A DNA stretch of 64,000 bases, taken from Planctomycetota bacterium. Its GTDB lineage: Bacteria; Planctomycetota; Planctomycetia; Planctomycetales; Planctomycetaceae. The DNA is taken from contig JACTNB010000005.1 of assembly GCA_014584345.1 (NCBI GenBank), positions 1 through 64,000 on the forward strand, given 5' to 3'. Of this stretch, positions 15,849-26,015 are shown in pieces. The notes below the pieces were generated by a model. The model searched no databases and had not been told where the DNA came from. It was given only the letters and a program-made list of their open reading frames with translations. Within the stretch, counting starts at the first letter, position 1, and every line of letters begins with the position of its first letter. The position numbers and the translations under genes were made by a program.

Positions 15849-17474
15849 TCAGTGCGCGAGCAGGGACAGCAACAAGGGTGTGAGCAAGCTCATCAGCATC
15901 AACGCGAGGGGATAGATACTGGCGTAACTGCGCACCGCCGTGTTGGCATCGTCTGCGGCAAGCAGTGCCCCCAACCCGGGAGTAGACGTCATCGCGCCGC
16001 AAATGCCTCCCAGCAGGGGTTGACGCGTCAGCTTCAAGACCTGTCGCCCCACCAGCAGGCCCATCAGCAGAGGCAGGAGGGTGATCAGCAACCCACCGAG
16101 CATCAGCAAGGGACCATATTGGTTGAGCACGGCGACAAAATCCCTGCCCGCGCGAACGGCCGAATCCGCCAGGAACAAGGCGAGCCCCAGTTCCGTCAAC
16201 AGCAAACGGGCCGCTGCCGGGAAATGGCCCGTCAACGGGCCGAGGCGTCCCCAATGCCCCAGCAGCAACCCCACAATCAACGGCCCACCCGCCTTTCCCA
16301 GGGAAAAACCGTCCGAGCCGAGTCGAAATTCAATGCTCCCCAGAATCAAGCCCAGCAGAATGCCCGCGGAGAGCGAGAGCAGATCCGTCTCAAAATAGGT
16401 GCGTTCCCGATGCCCGGCTTCGATCATGAACTTATTGAGGGATTCTGGTTCGCCGATCGCTGTCACGGCGTCTCCCCGATGAAATTTCTCGTGCGAGTCG
16501 GGCACGAATTCCACATCGTGACGGCGAATACGGGAAATCGTGACGCCCATCCGCGATCTCAGCCGCAATTCCTTCAGCGATTTCCCGATCATCTCTGGCG
16601 ACGTGATCACCACCCGTCTGCGGGTATGCAAGTCTTCCTCGACATCCACGTCGATCTGGCGATCTGAAAACTTGCCAAATAGATCGATGATCGCCCGCAA
16701 GTCCTGTTCCAAGCCAATGATCAACAGATGTTGACCCACATGCAGGGAAAAGTTGGGGGGGATTGGTCGGTACTTTTCATCTACCAGCACCCGCAACACC
16801 TGACAACTGGTCTCCTCCAGCAATCGCAAATCGTGCAACTGCTTTCCCGACAGGGCCGGATTCAACACTTCCACGACATAACGGGTTATCCGGGAAGCCC
16901 CTTCCGCTGTTTCGGAATCCGCCCCTTCCGCAACCACGGGAGACGCATCCTTAGAGTAAAGGGTGTACAACTGCACGAACAAAATTACCAGCAACGTTCC
17001 CAGCGGGTAGGAAATTCCAAAACCGACCGTCAATTGGGAATCGGGAGGCAGAAAATCGGAAACCGTCGCCAGGGCGGGTGTGCTGGTCAGCGCGCCAGCG
17101 AACAACCCTGTTGCCAGGTCGGCGGGAATACCACTCAGCCTGGCAAATACCCAGGTAGCGAAAGCCGCCGAGGAGATCATGACGATCCCCAACAATGCCA
17201 ACGCCCCTCCATGCCGGCCTAGTGTCTGGAAGAATCCCGGCCCCGCCCCAATACCCAGGCAATACACGAAGAGCACCATGCCAACCGTCCCCACTCCCGT
17301 CGGTAGGGTTAGCCCCAGATGCCCCGCCAGCAAACCGGCGAAAATGATCCCGGCAGCCCCCAACTGGAACCCGAGGAGCGTCAGGCGTCCCAACAGCAAT
17401 CCCACCAACAGGACCAGGAACGCGGTCGTTTCCGCCGTGATCGACCAACCCGCCAGCGTCAAGCATGCACTCAT
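15849..17474 (-). CDS. AAE-family antiporter (aspartate-alanine type, YidE/YbjL-like)
   Basis: 541 residues: a hydrophobic half of about five or six membrane segments (1-175), a cytoplasmic middle (about 185-365) with two TrkA-C/RCK_C-like domains (LLEETSCQVLRVLVDEKYR, and LKELRLRSRMGVTISRIRR), and a second hydrophobic half (375-541). The repeated GALTSTPAL and GAMTSTPGL in the two halves are the family's paired re-entrant motifs. Members exchange organic anions such as Asp/Ala; the RCK_C domains suggest gating by a ligand. It stands alone between convergent and divergent neighbours. Confidence 0.9.
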   Translation of the reverse strand: MSACLTLAGWSITAETTAFLVLLVGLLLGRLTLLGFQLGAAGIIFAGLLAGHLGLTLPTGVGTVGMVLFVYCLGIGAGPGFFQTLGRHGGALALLGIVMISSAAFATWVFARLSGIPADLATGLFAGALTSTPALATVSDFLPPDSQLTVGFGISYPLGTLLVILFVQLYTLYSKDASPVVAEGADSETAEGASRITRYVVEVLNPALSGKQLHDLRLLEETSCQVLRVLVDEKYRPIPPNFSLHVGQHLLIIGLEQDLRAIIDLFGKFSDRQIDVDVEEDLHTRRRVVITSPEMIGKSLKELRLRSRMGVTISRIRRHDVEFVPDSHEKFHRGDAVTAIGEPESLNKFMIEAGHRERTYFETDLLSLSAGILLGLILGSIEFRLGSDGFSLGKAGGPLIVGLLLGHWGRLGPLTGHFPAAARLLLTELGLALFLADSAVRAGRDFVAVLNQYGPLLMLGGLLITLLPLLMGLLVGRQVLKLTRQPLLGGICGAMTSTPGLGALLAADDANTAVRSYASIYPLALMLMSLLTPLLLSLLAH

Positions 17475-18276
<802 letters not shown>

Positions 18277-18351
18277 ATGTCCGTTTTTCAAGAGTCCATT
18301 TCCTATTGCAAGTCGGCCATTCGGATGACAAAAAACACTGACTGGAGCGTA

Positions 18352-19980
18352 ATGAGCAGGTTTGCCCGCGTGGCATGCTGCCTGTTGCCCCTGCTGCTTG
18401 TCTGCTGGGGAACCCTCGAAGTCGTGGGTACGTCCACCGATGAGGCGGATCGCACGGAAATTCGTCAGGCCATTCACCAGGGGGCGGAATTCGAACGGTC
18501 CCGGAAATGGGGCGAGGCGATCGTGCATTATCGCGATTCGCTCGAAATCTGGCCCGATCATGAGGAGTTGAAGTATGGCCTGCGACGCGCCAAGTTCCAC
18601 ATGCAAATCGACCGGCGCTATGCCGATCCCAGCTATAAATCTTCGCTGCTGAAACTGTCCGAACGCTCTGCGCTCGAACTACTGGACGAGGTGCTATACA
18701 AAATTCACGGGCATTATGTCGATTCCCTGTCCACCACGTATTTCATTGCCCACGGCACTGAAAGTGTGTATCTGGCGTTGAATAACGATGCCTTTCTCGA
18801 ACAGAACGACATTTTCACCCGCAACATGGCGGAGTTGAAATTGTCCCGCAAAATGCTGTTCGACGAATACTGGAACAAGTCCGTCGGCAGCCCCGACGCG
18901 GCCCGGCAAGTGGTGCTGGATGTTGCCGCCCGTCTCAATCAGACACTCGGTATTTCCAAGGTGCCTATCATCCTGGAATACGTCTTTGGGGGGTGTAACG
19001 CCCTGGATGACTACAGCAGTTATCTCACTCCCGGAAAATTGACCGACTTGTACAGCAACATCGAAGGCGAATTCGTGGGGCTGGGAGTCGAAATGAAATC
19101 CGAACCCGGACGGGGCGTGCATCTGGTCGATATCCTGCCCGACAGCCCAGCCGAGGAGGGAGGCTTGTTGCCCGGGGATTACATCAGTCATATCGATGAC
19201 GTGGAGGTCCTCGAAAAGACCACGGAAGAATCGGCATCGCTGATCACCGGCAAGCAGGGCTCCCGGGTGCATCTCCGCTGGACGACCAGCGACGGGATCG
19301 AGAAAAATGGCTACTTCGTTCGTCGCGAAGTGAAAGTCAAAAGTATTCCCATCGCGCAATTACTCGATTCCCAGAGCGGTATCGGCTACATCCGCATGGC
19401 CGGTTTTCAACGCACGACCGCCGAAGAATTCGACGCCGCCGTTCGTCAACTGCAGCGGCAGGGGATGCGATCGCTCATCTGGGATGTGCGTGGCAATCCC
19501 GGTGGTCTGCTGACCGCCGCCGTGGAAGTCCTCGACCGCGTTATTGATCGTGGCGTGCTCGTCTCGACCAAGGGACGCACCTCCGATCAGAACTGGACCT
19601 ACTCGGCCCATACCGAGGGCACATTAAAATTTCCGATTGTCCTGCTGATCGACGAAAACAGCGCCAGTGCCAGCGAAATTGTCGCCGGGGCCATTCGCGA
19701 TCATCAACGGGGCACCCTGGTGGGACGCAAGTCCTACGGGAAATGGTCGGTGCAAAGTATCTACCCGGTGAGCCATTCGTGTGGACTCCGGCTGACTACC
19801 GCGAAGTTCTATTCCCCGAATGGACACAATCACGGCAGCATCGGTGTCGTACCCGATACGCTGGTTGCCAGGGACGTGAAGGAACCGCTCCGCATCCGCA
19901 AGGAAACCCTGGGGACCGACCCCGATGTGCTCAAGGCCGTCGAGTTGCTGGGCGAAACTCAACTGACCCGTGGTCGCTAG
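18352..19980 (+). CDS. Carboxyl-terminal processing protease (S41, CtpA-like) with PDZ domain
   Basis: 542 residues from 18352 (GGAG seven bases upstream, and a signal peptide follows at once). ATG 18277 with AGGGGG upstream is an alternative that adds 25 residues. Order: signal/anchor (1-30), TPR-like pair of helices (about 40-85), helical region, PDZ (about 235-330, EFVGLGVEMK and GDYISHIDDVEV), and a peptidase core with DVRGNPGGLLTAAV, the Ser in ENSASASEIVAGA and the Lys in GRKSYGKWSVQ forming a Ser-Lys dyad. It cleaves C-termini of exported proteins. The next gene starts 8 bases later, so the two form an operon. Confidence 0.92.
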   Translation: MSRFARVACCLLPLLLVCWGTLEVVGTSTDEADRTEIRQAIHQGAEFERSRKWGEAIVHYRDSLEIWPDHEELKYGLRRAKFHMQIDRRYADPSYKSSLLKLSERSALELLDEVLYKIHGHYVDSLSTTYFIAHGTESVYLALNNDAFLEQNDIFTRNMAELKLSRKMLFDEYWNKSVGSPDAARQVVLDVAARLNQTLGISKVPIILEYVFGGCNALDDYSSYLTPGKLTDLYSNIEGEFVGLGVEMKSEPGRGVHLVDILPDSPAEEGGLLPGDYISHIDDVEVLEKTTEESASLITGKQGSRVHLRWTTSDGIEKNGYFVRREVKVKSIPIAQLLDSQSGIGYIRMAGFQRTTAEEFDAAVRQLQRQGMRSLIWDVRGNPGGLLTAAVEVLDRVIDRGVLVSTKGRTSDQNWTYSAHTEGTLKFPIVLLIDENSASASEIVAGAIRDHQRGTLVGRKSYGKWSVQSIYPVSHSCGLRLTTAKFYSPNGHNHGSIGVVPDTLVARDVKEPLRIRKETLGTDPDVLKAVELLGETQLTRGR

Positions 19981-19988
19981 TCCTGCCG

Positions 19989-20876
19989 ATGCTTGCGGAA
20001 ACACCCAGGTGGATGAATCAGGGAGCCGGAAAGGCTCCCGATTCTGTTTTGTCCTTCCGGGCCGAAGCCCCCATCACCGCCTTTTCCGGCATGCGGGAAT
20101 GCGGTGATTTCGTGTTCGCCGACGAACTCGGTACACTCTATCGCCTTGACCCCCTGCTGAACGTGACCTTGCTTACGCGGCTCCAGGATTCCATCCAGCG
20201 GCTGGTCTGGAGCGATACGGGACAAAGCGGAGTTGCATTGCTGGGCAAAAACATCCTGGCGGGATTGAACGAGAAACTCAAAGTCCTCTGGTCTGTTGAA
20301 CTTCCCTTCGCCTGCTCCGCCCTGGCGATCGATCCCTTCGGAAAATACCTGTTGGCCGCCTCAGCCGACAGCGGCGTCTTGCTGCTGGACGAACGGGGCA
20401 AGAAACTCGGGACCATCGAGACCATCCGACCACTCGCCTTCGCGGAATTCCTCGCCAGCGAGCCGGTCATTCTGGCTGCCGCGGAACACGGCCTGATCGG
20501 TGCCTACGGTGTCCCGGGCAAGGTGCTCTGGCAGGAAACCGTCTGGTCCAGCGTCGGCGATCTCGCGGTAATTCAAAAACAGGGACTGACCTGCCTGGCC
20601 GCCTTGAACCATGGGATCCAGGTCTTTAACGGGCAGGGACAGACCGCGGCGACGATCGTGCTGGAAGGGACGGTCAATCGCATCGCGGCCAGCTACAACG
20701 GCAACCAGATTCTCGCGGCGACCGTAGAGCATCAACTCTATCGGCTCGATGCCGAAGGGCAAATGTTGTGGGCCGCCAACTCGGAGCACCCCGTACAGGC
20801 GCTCTATTCCCATCCCCTGGGCAAATCCGGCGTGGTCGTGCTCGACAAGGGAACCGCACTGCGTCTCGAATGGTGA
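19989..20876 (+). CDS. Beta-propeller (WD40/PQQ-like) protein of unknown role
   Basis: 295 residues from the ATG at 19989, 8 bases after the protease stop; the frame continues upstream only as an overlap with it. Repeats of about 40 residues with patterns such as LLAASADSGVLLLDERGKKLG, ILAATVEHQLYRLDAEGQMLW and CLAALNHGIQVFNGQGQTA suggest a six- or seven-bladed propeller. There is no signal peptide, Walker motif or Cys cluster. It may act as a sensor or scaffold for its operon partner. Function unassigned. Confidence 0.75.
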   Translation: MLAETPRWMNQGAGKAPDSVLSFRAEAPITAFSGMRECGDFVFADELGTLYRLDPLLNVTLLTRLQDSIQRLVWSDTGQSGVALLGKNILAGLNEKLKVLWSVELPFACSALAIDPFGKYLLAASADSGVLLLDERGKKLGTIETIRPLAFAEFLASEPVILAAAEHGLIGAYGVPGKVLWQETVWSSVGDLAVIQKQGLTCLAALNHGIQVFNGQGQTAATIVLEGTVNRIAASYNGNQILAATVEHQLYRLDAEGQMLWAANSEHPVQALYSHPLGKSGVVVLDKGTALRLEW

Positions 20877-20900
20877 ATGAGTTCCGCTGGACCGGGGAGT

Positions 20901-20926
20901 GAGCGGGGGACGTGAATCCCCCGCTC
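20901..20926. terminator. Hairpin between convergent genes
   Basis: GAGCGGGGGA pairs perfectly with TCCCCCGCTC around CGTGAA. It lies between the ends of a plus and a minus gene. There is no T-run on either side, so termination would depend on the strong stem or on Rho. Confidence 0.5.
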
Positions 20927-20966
20927 GTTAGTGTCTGCTTCGAGCCCGCTCTTGCACGCACGGTTT

Positions 20967-21674
20967 TTAATTCGCGTTGAAGTGTTTTATGCGAATGTTT
21001 CGGAACTGCACTTTCATCGGAGGGCCAGCGTGCAATTGCAGCGCGATGATTCCCGAGTCGCGGCGTTCCTGGGCATCGTTGTCGGTACACTCCGCGGTGA
21101 CGACCCCGTTAATCCTATGCACAAAATGAAACCCTCGAGCCGTGATAGTGTACGTGTTCCAGTCCTCGTTTTTGATTTGTGCCTGAATGGAATCGGAATT
21201 CCCCACGGAACCGACCACGTTCACCTTGAACTTGCCGTCTTCCCGTGTCAGTTCGGTCCGCTGTCCGCGGTTTGCCAGGATGCCACGAAAGCGTTCTCCG
21301 TACAGAATCCCCGAATAGGTTTTGCCCGCTTCAAAGTCTGCCTGATACCCACCGACCACCCAGGGGCTGTTCTCGACTTCGAAGCTCCGGTACTGCACCC
21401 CCGAATTCCCCCCCACGATTTTGTATTCGAGCTGCAATTCGAAATCCTTAACGTCCCCCTGCCGGCAGATCAGAAACGTATTCCCCTTCGTCGGGTTCTC
21501 CGGCGTGGTGATTCCCGTGATAGCGCCGTCCTGAACACTCCAGAACGCGGGATTCCCATCCCACCCCTTCAGACTCTTTCCATCGAACAACGAGACAAAC
21601 CCATCGTCGGCCCGAACAGGAACTATAGCCAGCAAGCCAACCGTCATCAGGCAAAGTGTTGTCAGATATCGCAT
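20967..21674 (-). CDS. Secreted DUF1080 / 3-keto-disaccharide hydrolase-type protein
   Basis: 235 residues from the ATG at 21674, selected because AAGGCG precedes it and a signal peptide (MRYLTTLCLMTVGLLAIV, then PVRAD) follows; an upstream in-frame ATG at 21749 has no such support. The mature part is a concanavalin-like jelly roll with GFVSLFDGKSLKGWDGNP, WSVQDGAITG, FELQLEYKI, NSGVQYRS and RIKHF. DUF1080 is greatly expanded in planctomycetes and is linked to carbohydrate breakdown outside the cytoplasm. The carbohydrate target is not known. Confidence 0.9.
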   Translation of the reverse strand: MRYLTTLCLMTVGLLAIVPVRADDGFVSLFDGKSLKGWDGNPAFWSVQDGAITGITTPENPTKGNTFLICRQGDVKDFELQLEYKIVGGNSGVQYRSFEVENSPWVVGGYQADFEAGKTYSGILYGERFRGILANRGQRTELTREDGKFKVNVVGSVGNSDSIQAQIKNEDWNTYTITARGFHFVHRINGVVTAECTDNDAQERRDSGIIALQLHAGPPMKVQFRNIRIKHFNAN

Positions 21675-22365
21675 CGTGAGCGCCTTGTGCAAAGGGTGTG
21701 AAAACGCATGTGCAGCCGCTAATTTAACCGCGGCATACCCTCGATTCAATCGGGACGATCATTTCTCCTTGAACAAACAGCCCACCCCCTGATTGCGCGA
21801 CTACGTCACTGCCGTTTCGCGTCCAGGGATCGGTGCCTCCGGGACAATGGAAACGCGGCGCGTACGGAGCCTCGACCGCAAGGGAGCCAACCAGGCATGA
21901 ACCGCATTTACAACGTGCGGTTTCAATTCGAGTTCCAGCCTGCGTGACACTCACGGCTGTGATTCGGGTGTCATCTGGTTTTACCAGTGCCATGCAGGTT
22001 TCTGGTCAACATGGGATTGCTGTGTCACAGCCAGTGGCACAGCAATCCGAAAACTAAACCGCGGCAATGCGATAGCGCTCCCCCGCCGCCCTATCCGCCC
22101 TATTCGCGGTAACCGGCAAAACAGGACGTCTCCCCCGGTTTATCCTGCCCGTCAGCTTCGACCAAATGCTGCTGCCGTCTCTGGTTTGCTCCACGGAACA
22201 GGCCCGCTGTTCCGATAATTTGGCATAGGGGCAAGCGTTACCGACAGGGTGCCGCCCGCCCGGCGTCTGCCAGCCAAGGCATGCCCGATGCCTTTCGTTG
22301 AATTCCGTGGAAAAACCGGAGCGACTTTTGCCTCGGGTTGATAAGAGGGAAAGCCAGAACGCGAC
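21675..22365. other. Long intergenic region between DUF1080 and xer genes
   Basis: About 690 bases without a supported gene. It holds the strong inverted repeat at 22014. No clear promoter was recognised for either neighbour. Confidence 0.45.
22014..22048. repeat. 11-bp perfect inverted repeat
   Basis: GGATTGCTGTG (22014-22024) pairs with CACAGCAATCC (22038-22048) across 13 bases that include CCAGTGG. There is no T-run, so it is unlikely to be a terminator. It shares CAGTGGCAC with palindromes at 9786 and 40249, suggesting a REP-like family. Confidence 0.5.
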
Positions 22366-23313
22366 ATGCCTCCCCGTTTCCGCCCCATGCAAGTGGACTC
22401 GCGCGTTGAACCTCCCGTGGAAAAATTCACGGGGCGGCTCGATGAACTGACGCATTACCTGCGAACGGAATGCGGCATGGCCGAAAACAGCGTGCAGGCC
22501 TACACACGCGATATCCGCCAGTTTTTCGAATGGATGCAGGCCAGTCGCTTGACCGACTTCAAGCAGTTGACGCTCCAGCGATTAACCACCTTCTTGAAGC
22601 ATTTGCACGATCAGGGTCTGCAGGCGTCATCGATTGCGCGGAAACTGGTCGCCCTGAAAACTCTGTTTCGGTTCCTGGTGCTGGAAGGTCTGGTAACCGA
22701 GAGTGTCGCCGAACAACTCAATTCGCCCAAATTGTGGCAGTATCTCCCGAAAGTGCTCAGCCCGGAAAAAGTCGATGCCCTGCTGGCCGCACCGACTCGT
22801 GCCGATGGCTTTCCACTCCGTGATCGTGCCCTGCTCTGCCTGTTGTATGCCACAGGATGCCGGGCTTCCGAAGTTGCCGAACTCCCCCTTTCGCAGGTCC
22901 TGCTCGAGGAACGTTATTGCAAATGCCGCGGGAAGGGAAACAAGGAACGCCTCGTCTCATTGAATCCCGTCGCCGTGGCTGCCCTCGAAAACTACCTGCA
23001 GCACGAGCGGCCCGCGTTGGCCGATAAGCGTCACGACGAACATCTGCTCCTCAGCCGCACGGGTCGCCCCCTCACGCGACTGACCATCTGGAGACTTGTC
23101 AAGCGGTATGCCGCGCGGATCGGCTGCAGCAGCCAGGTCAGCCCACATACGCTGCGTCACAGTTTTGCCACCCATATGCTGGCGGGGGGAGCCGAGATCC
23201 GCGCGCTCCAGGAAATGCTGGGACACGCCAACATCCGCACCACGCAAATCTACACACACGTCGAACACAGCCGTCTCAAGGCCATCCATCGAGATTGCCA
23301 TCCGAGGGGTTGA
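22366..23313 (+). CDS. xerD: Tyrosine recombinase XerC/XerD
   Basis: 315 residues. The N-terminal SAM-like DNA-binding domain (about 25-120) ends near the linker. The catalytic domain has R in GCRASEVAELPL, K in CRGKGNKERLV, the HTLRHSFATHML box (His-x-x-Arg), and GHANIRTTQIYTHV, in which the Tyr is the nucleophile. That is the complete R-K-H-R-H-Y set. It resolves chromosome dimers at dif with its partner. Whether this is XerC or XerD cannot be told without comparison. No integrase-type mobile context surrounds it, which supports the housekeeping role. An alternative start is 22387. Confidence 0.92.
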   Translation: MPPRFRPMQVDSRVEPPVEKFTGRLDELTHYLRTECGMAENSVQAYTRDIRQFFEWMQASRLTDFKQLTLQRLTTFLKHLHDQGLQASSIARKLVALKTLFRFLVLEGLVTESVAEQLNSPKLWQYLPKVLSPEKVDALLAAPTRADGFPLRDRALLCLLYATGCRASEVAELPLSQVLLEERYCKCRGKGNKERLVSLNPVAVAALENYLQHERPALADKRHDEHLLLSRTGRPLTRLTIWRLVKRYAARIGCSSQVSPHTLRHSFATHMLAGGAEIRALQEMLGHANIRTTQIYTHVEHSRLKAIHRDCHPRG

Positions 23314-23394
23314 CCTTGGTCGGAAATTCTGTCCGCCGGGAGAGCGTGTGGTGTTCGAATTCACCGTTCGACTCCACCAAACTTCTCGGGCGGA

Positions 23395-23423
23395 TTGGAT
23401 ATCGTTCCCGGGATCGTTATACT
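23395..23423 (+). promoter_or_regulatory. Candidate promoter for citrate synthase
   Basis: TTGGAT (23395-23400), 17-base spacer, TATACT (23418-23423). The -10 is good and the -35 moderate. Confidence 0.4.
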
Positions 23424-23593
23424 CAATCAAATCGAAAATCACGTGCAATCACGTTGAGCAGACCTGGTTCCCGGGTGTGCGGAGCCTCGAGCCGTTCCTC
23501 TTTCCGGCCTTCCGGAGTTGACGAACGGCGGGGCTCATGCAAATCTGGTGTCAGTCTCCTGCTTTTTTTATTCCTTCGGTCCTGTTTGTCAGC

Positions 23594-24745
23594 ATGAGTT
23601 CATCCACGATGGAAACGAAATCACACGTGTCCTCCAAGGGGCTAAAAAACGTCATCGCCGCCGAGAGCAGCATTTCCCATATCGATGGGGAAACGGGTTT
23701 GCTGATCTATCGCGGCTATCACATCGATGAACTGGCCGCGCACAGTACCTTTGAGGAAACATGTTATCTGCTGCTGAATGGAGAACTTCCCTCGGGCAGT
23801 CAACTGGTGGAATTCACGGCACGCCTCAAACAGTATCGCGAGATCCCCGAGGCGATTCTGGAAGGGTTGCAGGCCATGCCCCGCGATACGCACCCCATGT
23901 CGATGATGCGTTCCGCTGTCTCCGATCTGGGAGTCCTCGATCCCGGCGAAGGAGAACACAGCATCGAAGCCTTCACGGAACGATCCATCAAGCTGACCGC
24001 GCAACTGACGACACTGCTGGCGGCGATCAAGCGGATTCGTGAAGGAAACGAACCGATTGCGCCCGATCTGTCGCTGTCGCAGGCCGCCGATTGTCTGTAC
24101 ATGATGAATGGCGAAAAGCCGAGTGCCGACGCGGAAAAGGCAATGGACCTGATCCTGATTCTACATGCCGAGCACGGCCTGAATGCCAGCACCTTTGCCG
24201 CCCGCGTCATTGCCGCCACGCTGACCGACCTGTATTCCGCCGTCACCGGGGCCGTCGGCTGTCTCAAGGGCCCCCTGCACGGAGGCGCCAATACGGCCGT
24301 GCTGGAAACGCTGAAGGAAGTTGGATCCGTCGAAAACGTTTCAGCCTGGGTCGACTCCGTACGGGCCCGCAAGGGAAAATTCATGGGGTTCGGTCATGCG
24401 GTGTATCAAACACAAGATCCACGGGCCAAGCACCTCAGCGAACTCTCGCGGCGTCTCGCCGCCGAGACGGGCGAACCCAAGTGGTACGAAATTTCCGTGG
24501 AAATGGAAAAGCAGGTCACTGCCGCCATCAATAAAAACTGCAACGTCGATTTCTATTCCGCTTCGCTGCAACACTACATGGGCATCCCCGGCGACCTGTT
24601 CACATGCGTCTTTGCCGCCTCGCGGATCATCGGCTGGTGTGCCCATGTCATCGAGCAGATCAGCGACAACAAAATCATTCGCCCTCGGGCACTATACAAC
24701 GGCTACGACGAACGCAAGTACGTCCCCGTGGATCAACGCGGTTAA
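23594..24745 (+). CDS. gltA: Citrate synthase
   Basis: 383 residues from ATG 23594; an alternative ATG at 23609 is close to where family homology begins. Family motifs: GLIYRGYHIDELA-type start, the His of GPLHGGANTAVLE, the His of MGFGHAVYQTQDPR, and the Asp of NVDFYSASLQHYMGIP, which together form the catalytic triad, plus ARIIGWCAHV-like and RPRALYNG at the end. It condenses acetyl-CoA with oxaloacetate at entry to the TCA cycle. The short length places it in the type I/2-methylcitrate-like group, so propionyl-CoA could be an alternative substrate. It stands alone. Confidence 0.95.
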   Translation: MSSSTMETKSHVSSKGLKNVIAAESSISHIDGETGLLIYRGYHIDELAAHSTFEETCYLLLNGELPSGSQLVEFTARLKQYREIPEAILEGLQAMPRDTHPMSMMRSAVSDLGVLDPGEGEHSIEAFTERSIKLTAQLTTLLAAIKRIREGNEPIAPDLSLSQAADCLYMMNGEKPSADAEKAMDLILILHAEHGLNASTFAARVIAATLTDLYSAVTGAVGCLKGPLHGGANTAVLETLKEVGSVENVSAWVDSVRARKGKFMGFGHAVYQTQDPRAKHLSELSRRLAAETGEPKWYEISVEMEKQVTAAINKNCNVDFYSASLQHYMGIPGDLFTCVFAASRIIGWCAHVIEQISDNKIIRPRALYNGYDERKYVPVDQRG

Positions 24746-25048
24746 GACTAAATTCGGGCCAGTTGCACCGCGGGGCACAAAACCGGTCTTACGTTGCCTC
24801 GCAGCCGACGCAATTGCATATTACGGGTGAGTCCACATTTCTCACCCGGTCATAACACAGGATTGCCGGACGTGACCGAACTTACCGCTCCCGTCAGGAA
24901 GCGGATCAGGGTGGAGCCGCTTGTGTCGTGTAGTCTTCAACGCGAGTGGACTTTGTATCGCGCGAGTGCATTACAAGATGTTGCGCCCGTGTGGCCCGCT
25001 TCCTGACGTGCGCGGCTCGCTGGCCCTGTAGACCGATCATGTTGAGTC
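24746..25048. other. Intergenic region, nothing recognised
   Basis: About 300 bases after citrate synthase. No terminator with a T-run, RNA gene or promoter stands out. Confidence 0.4.
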
Positions 25049-25969
25049 ATGAAGGAGGCGAGATTGGCCAGGGGGATTCGAACGGCGTCGCGCGAGATCG
25101 TTGCCCCGGAAATGCGGGTGACACTCTACGATCGGGTCAGTTCCGGGCTGGTGGCCTTGGTGCTGGGGCTGCTGCTGGCGGTCGGCTTGCTGGCCACCAC
25201 CTGGTGGATGACGCGTCCGCAAACGGTTCGCCAGCAAGTGGCGGTCGAACTGGTGGAATTTCCAGGGGGAACCGAGGACGGCGCGATTGACGAAACCTTG
25301 CTGGTGGAATCTCCCGAGGATCCCGTACCCGACGCGGCACCCGATCGCACGGAAGAAGAGGTGGTCGAAGTCGAGGAAATGTTCGAAAGCGTGACAGAAC
25401 TGGCGGACATCTCCGCTGAACAATTATTGCGTCAGCAGGAAACCGACGCCGTTACGGGAGGGACTCCGGGGAGTCGTGAAGGAACGGGACGCCGCGCCTT
25501 GGGAAGCGATGGCGGACAGAGCGGGTTGCCTCCCGAACAGCGCTGGTACATTCAGTTTGCCGATCAGCGCAATCTGGACGAATATGCGAGGCAACTTGAT
25601 TTTTTCGAGATCGAACTGGGAGCGATCCTGGCCGATGGCCGTCTGATCTATCTCTCCCGGCTGAGCCAGCCCCGCCCCGTGTTCCGGGAAACCCGCTCGG
25701 GCCGGAATGAAAACCGGATGTATATGTCGTGGCAGGGTGGTCAACTCCGGGGAGCCGATCAGGCCCTGTTTCGCAAGGCGGAAATCGAGGCGGCCACCAC
25801 GCGAATTCTGCATTTCTATCCACCACGCACCGAAGCGCTGCTGCTCTCGCTGGAACTTGAATACGCCGGGCGTCCGGTCAGCGAGATTCGCCGCACGTAT
25901 TTTCTGGTCGTGCCTCAAGGGGCAGGCTATCGCTTTCAGGTCACCCGGCAATCGTATTTCCAAGGTTGA
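25049..25969 (+). CDS. Single-pass membrane protein of unknown function
   Basis: 306 residues. A basic N-terminus (1-28) is followed by one membrane helix (about 33-54, LVALVLGLLLAVGLLATTWWM), then an acidic Asp/Glu/Pro-rich stretch (about 70-120) and a folded C-terminal domain (about 165-306) with repeated aromatic strands such as WYIQFADQRNLDEY and TRILHFYPP. No enzyme motif was recognised. AAGGAGG lies inside the first codons: it sits five bases before an in-frame TTG at 25064, so translation may truly start there rather than at ATG 25049. It is likely an envelope protein facing the periplasm. Confidence 0.65.
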   Translation: MKEARLARGIRTASREIVAPEMRVTLYDRVSSGLVALVLGLLLAVGLLATTWWMTRPQTVRQQVAVELVEFPGGTEDGAIDETLLVESPEDPVPDAAPDRTEEEVVEVEEMFESVTELADISAEQLLRQQETDAVTGGTPGSREGTGRRALGSDGGQSGLPPEQRWYIQFADQRNLDEYARQLDFFEIELGAILADGRLIYLSRLSQPRPVFRETRSGRNENRMYMSWQGGQLRGADQALFRKAEIEAATTRILHFYPPRTEALLLSLELEYAGRPVSEIRRTYFLVVPQGAGYRFQVTRQSYFQG

Positions 25970-26015
25970 GCGACGGTGACTCGGACCATCGGGGAAACTC
26001 TGTCCGTCAGAGAAT

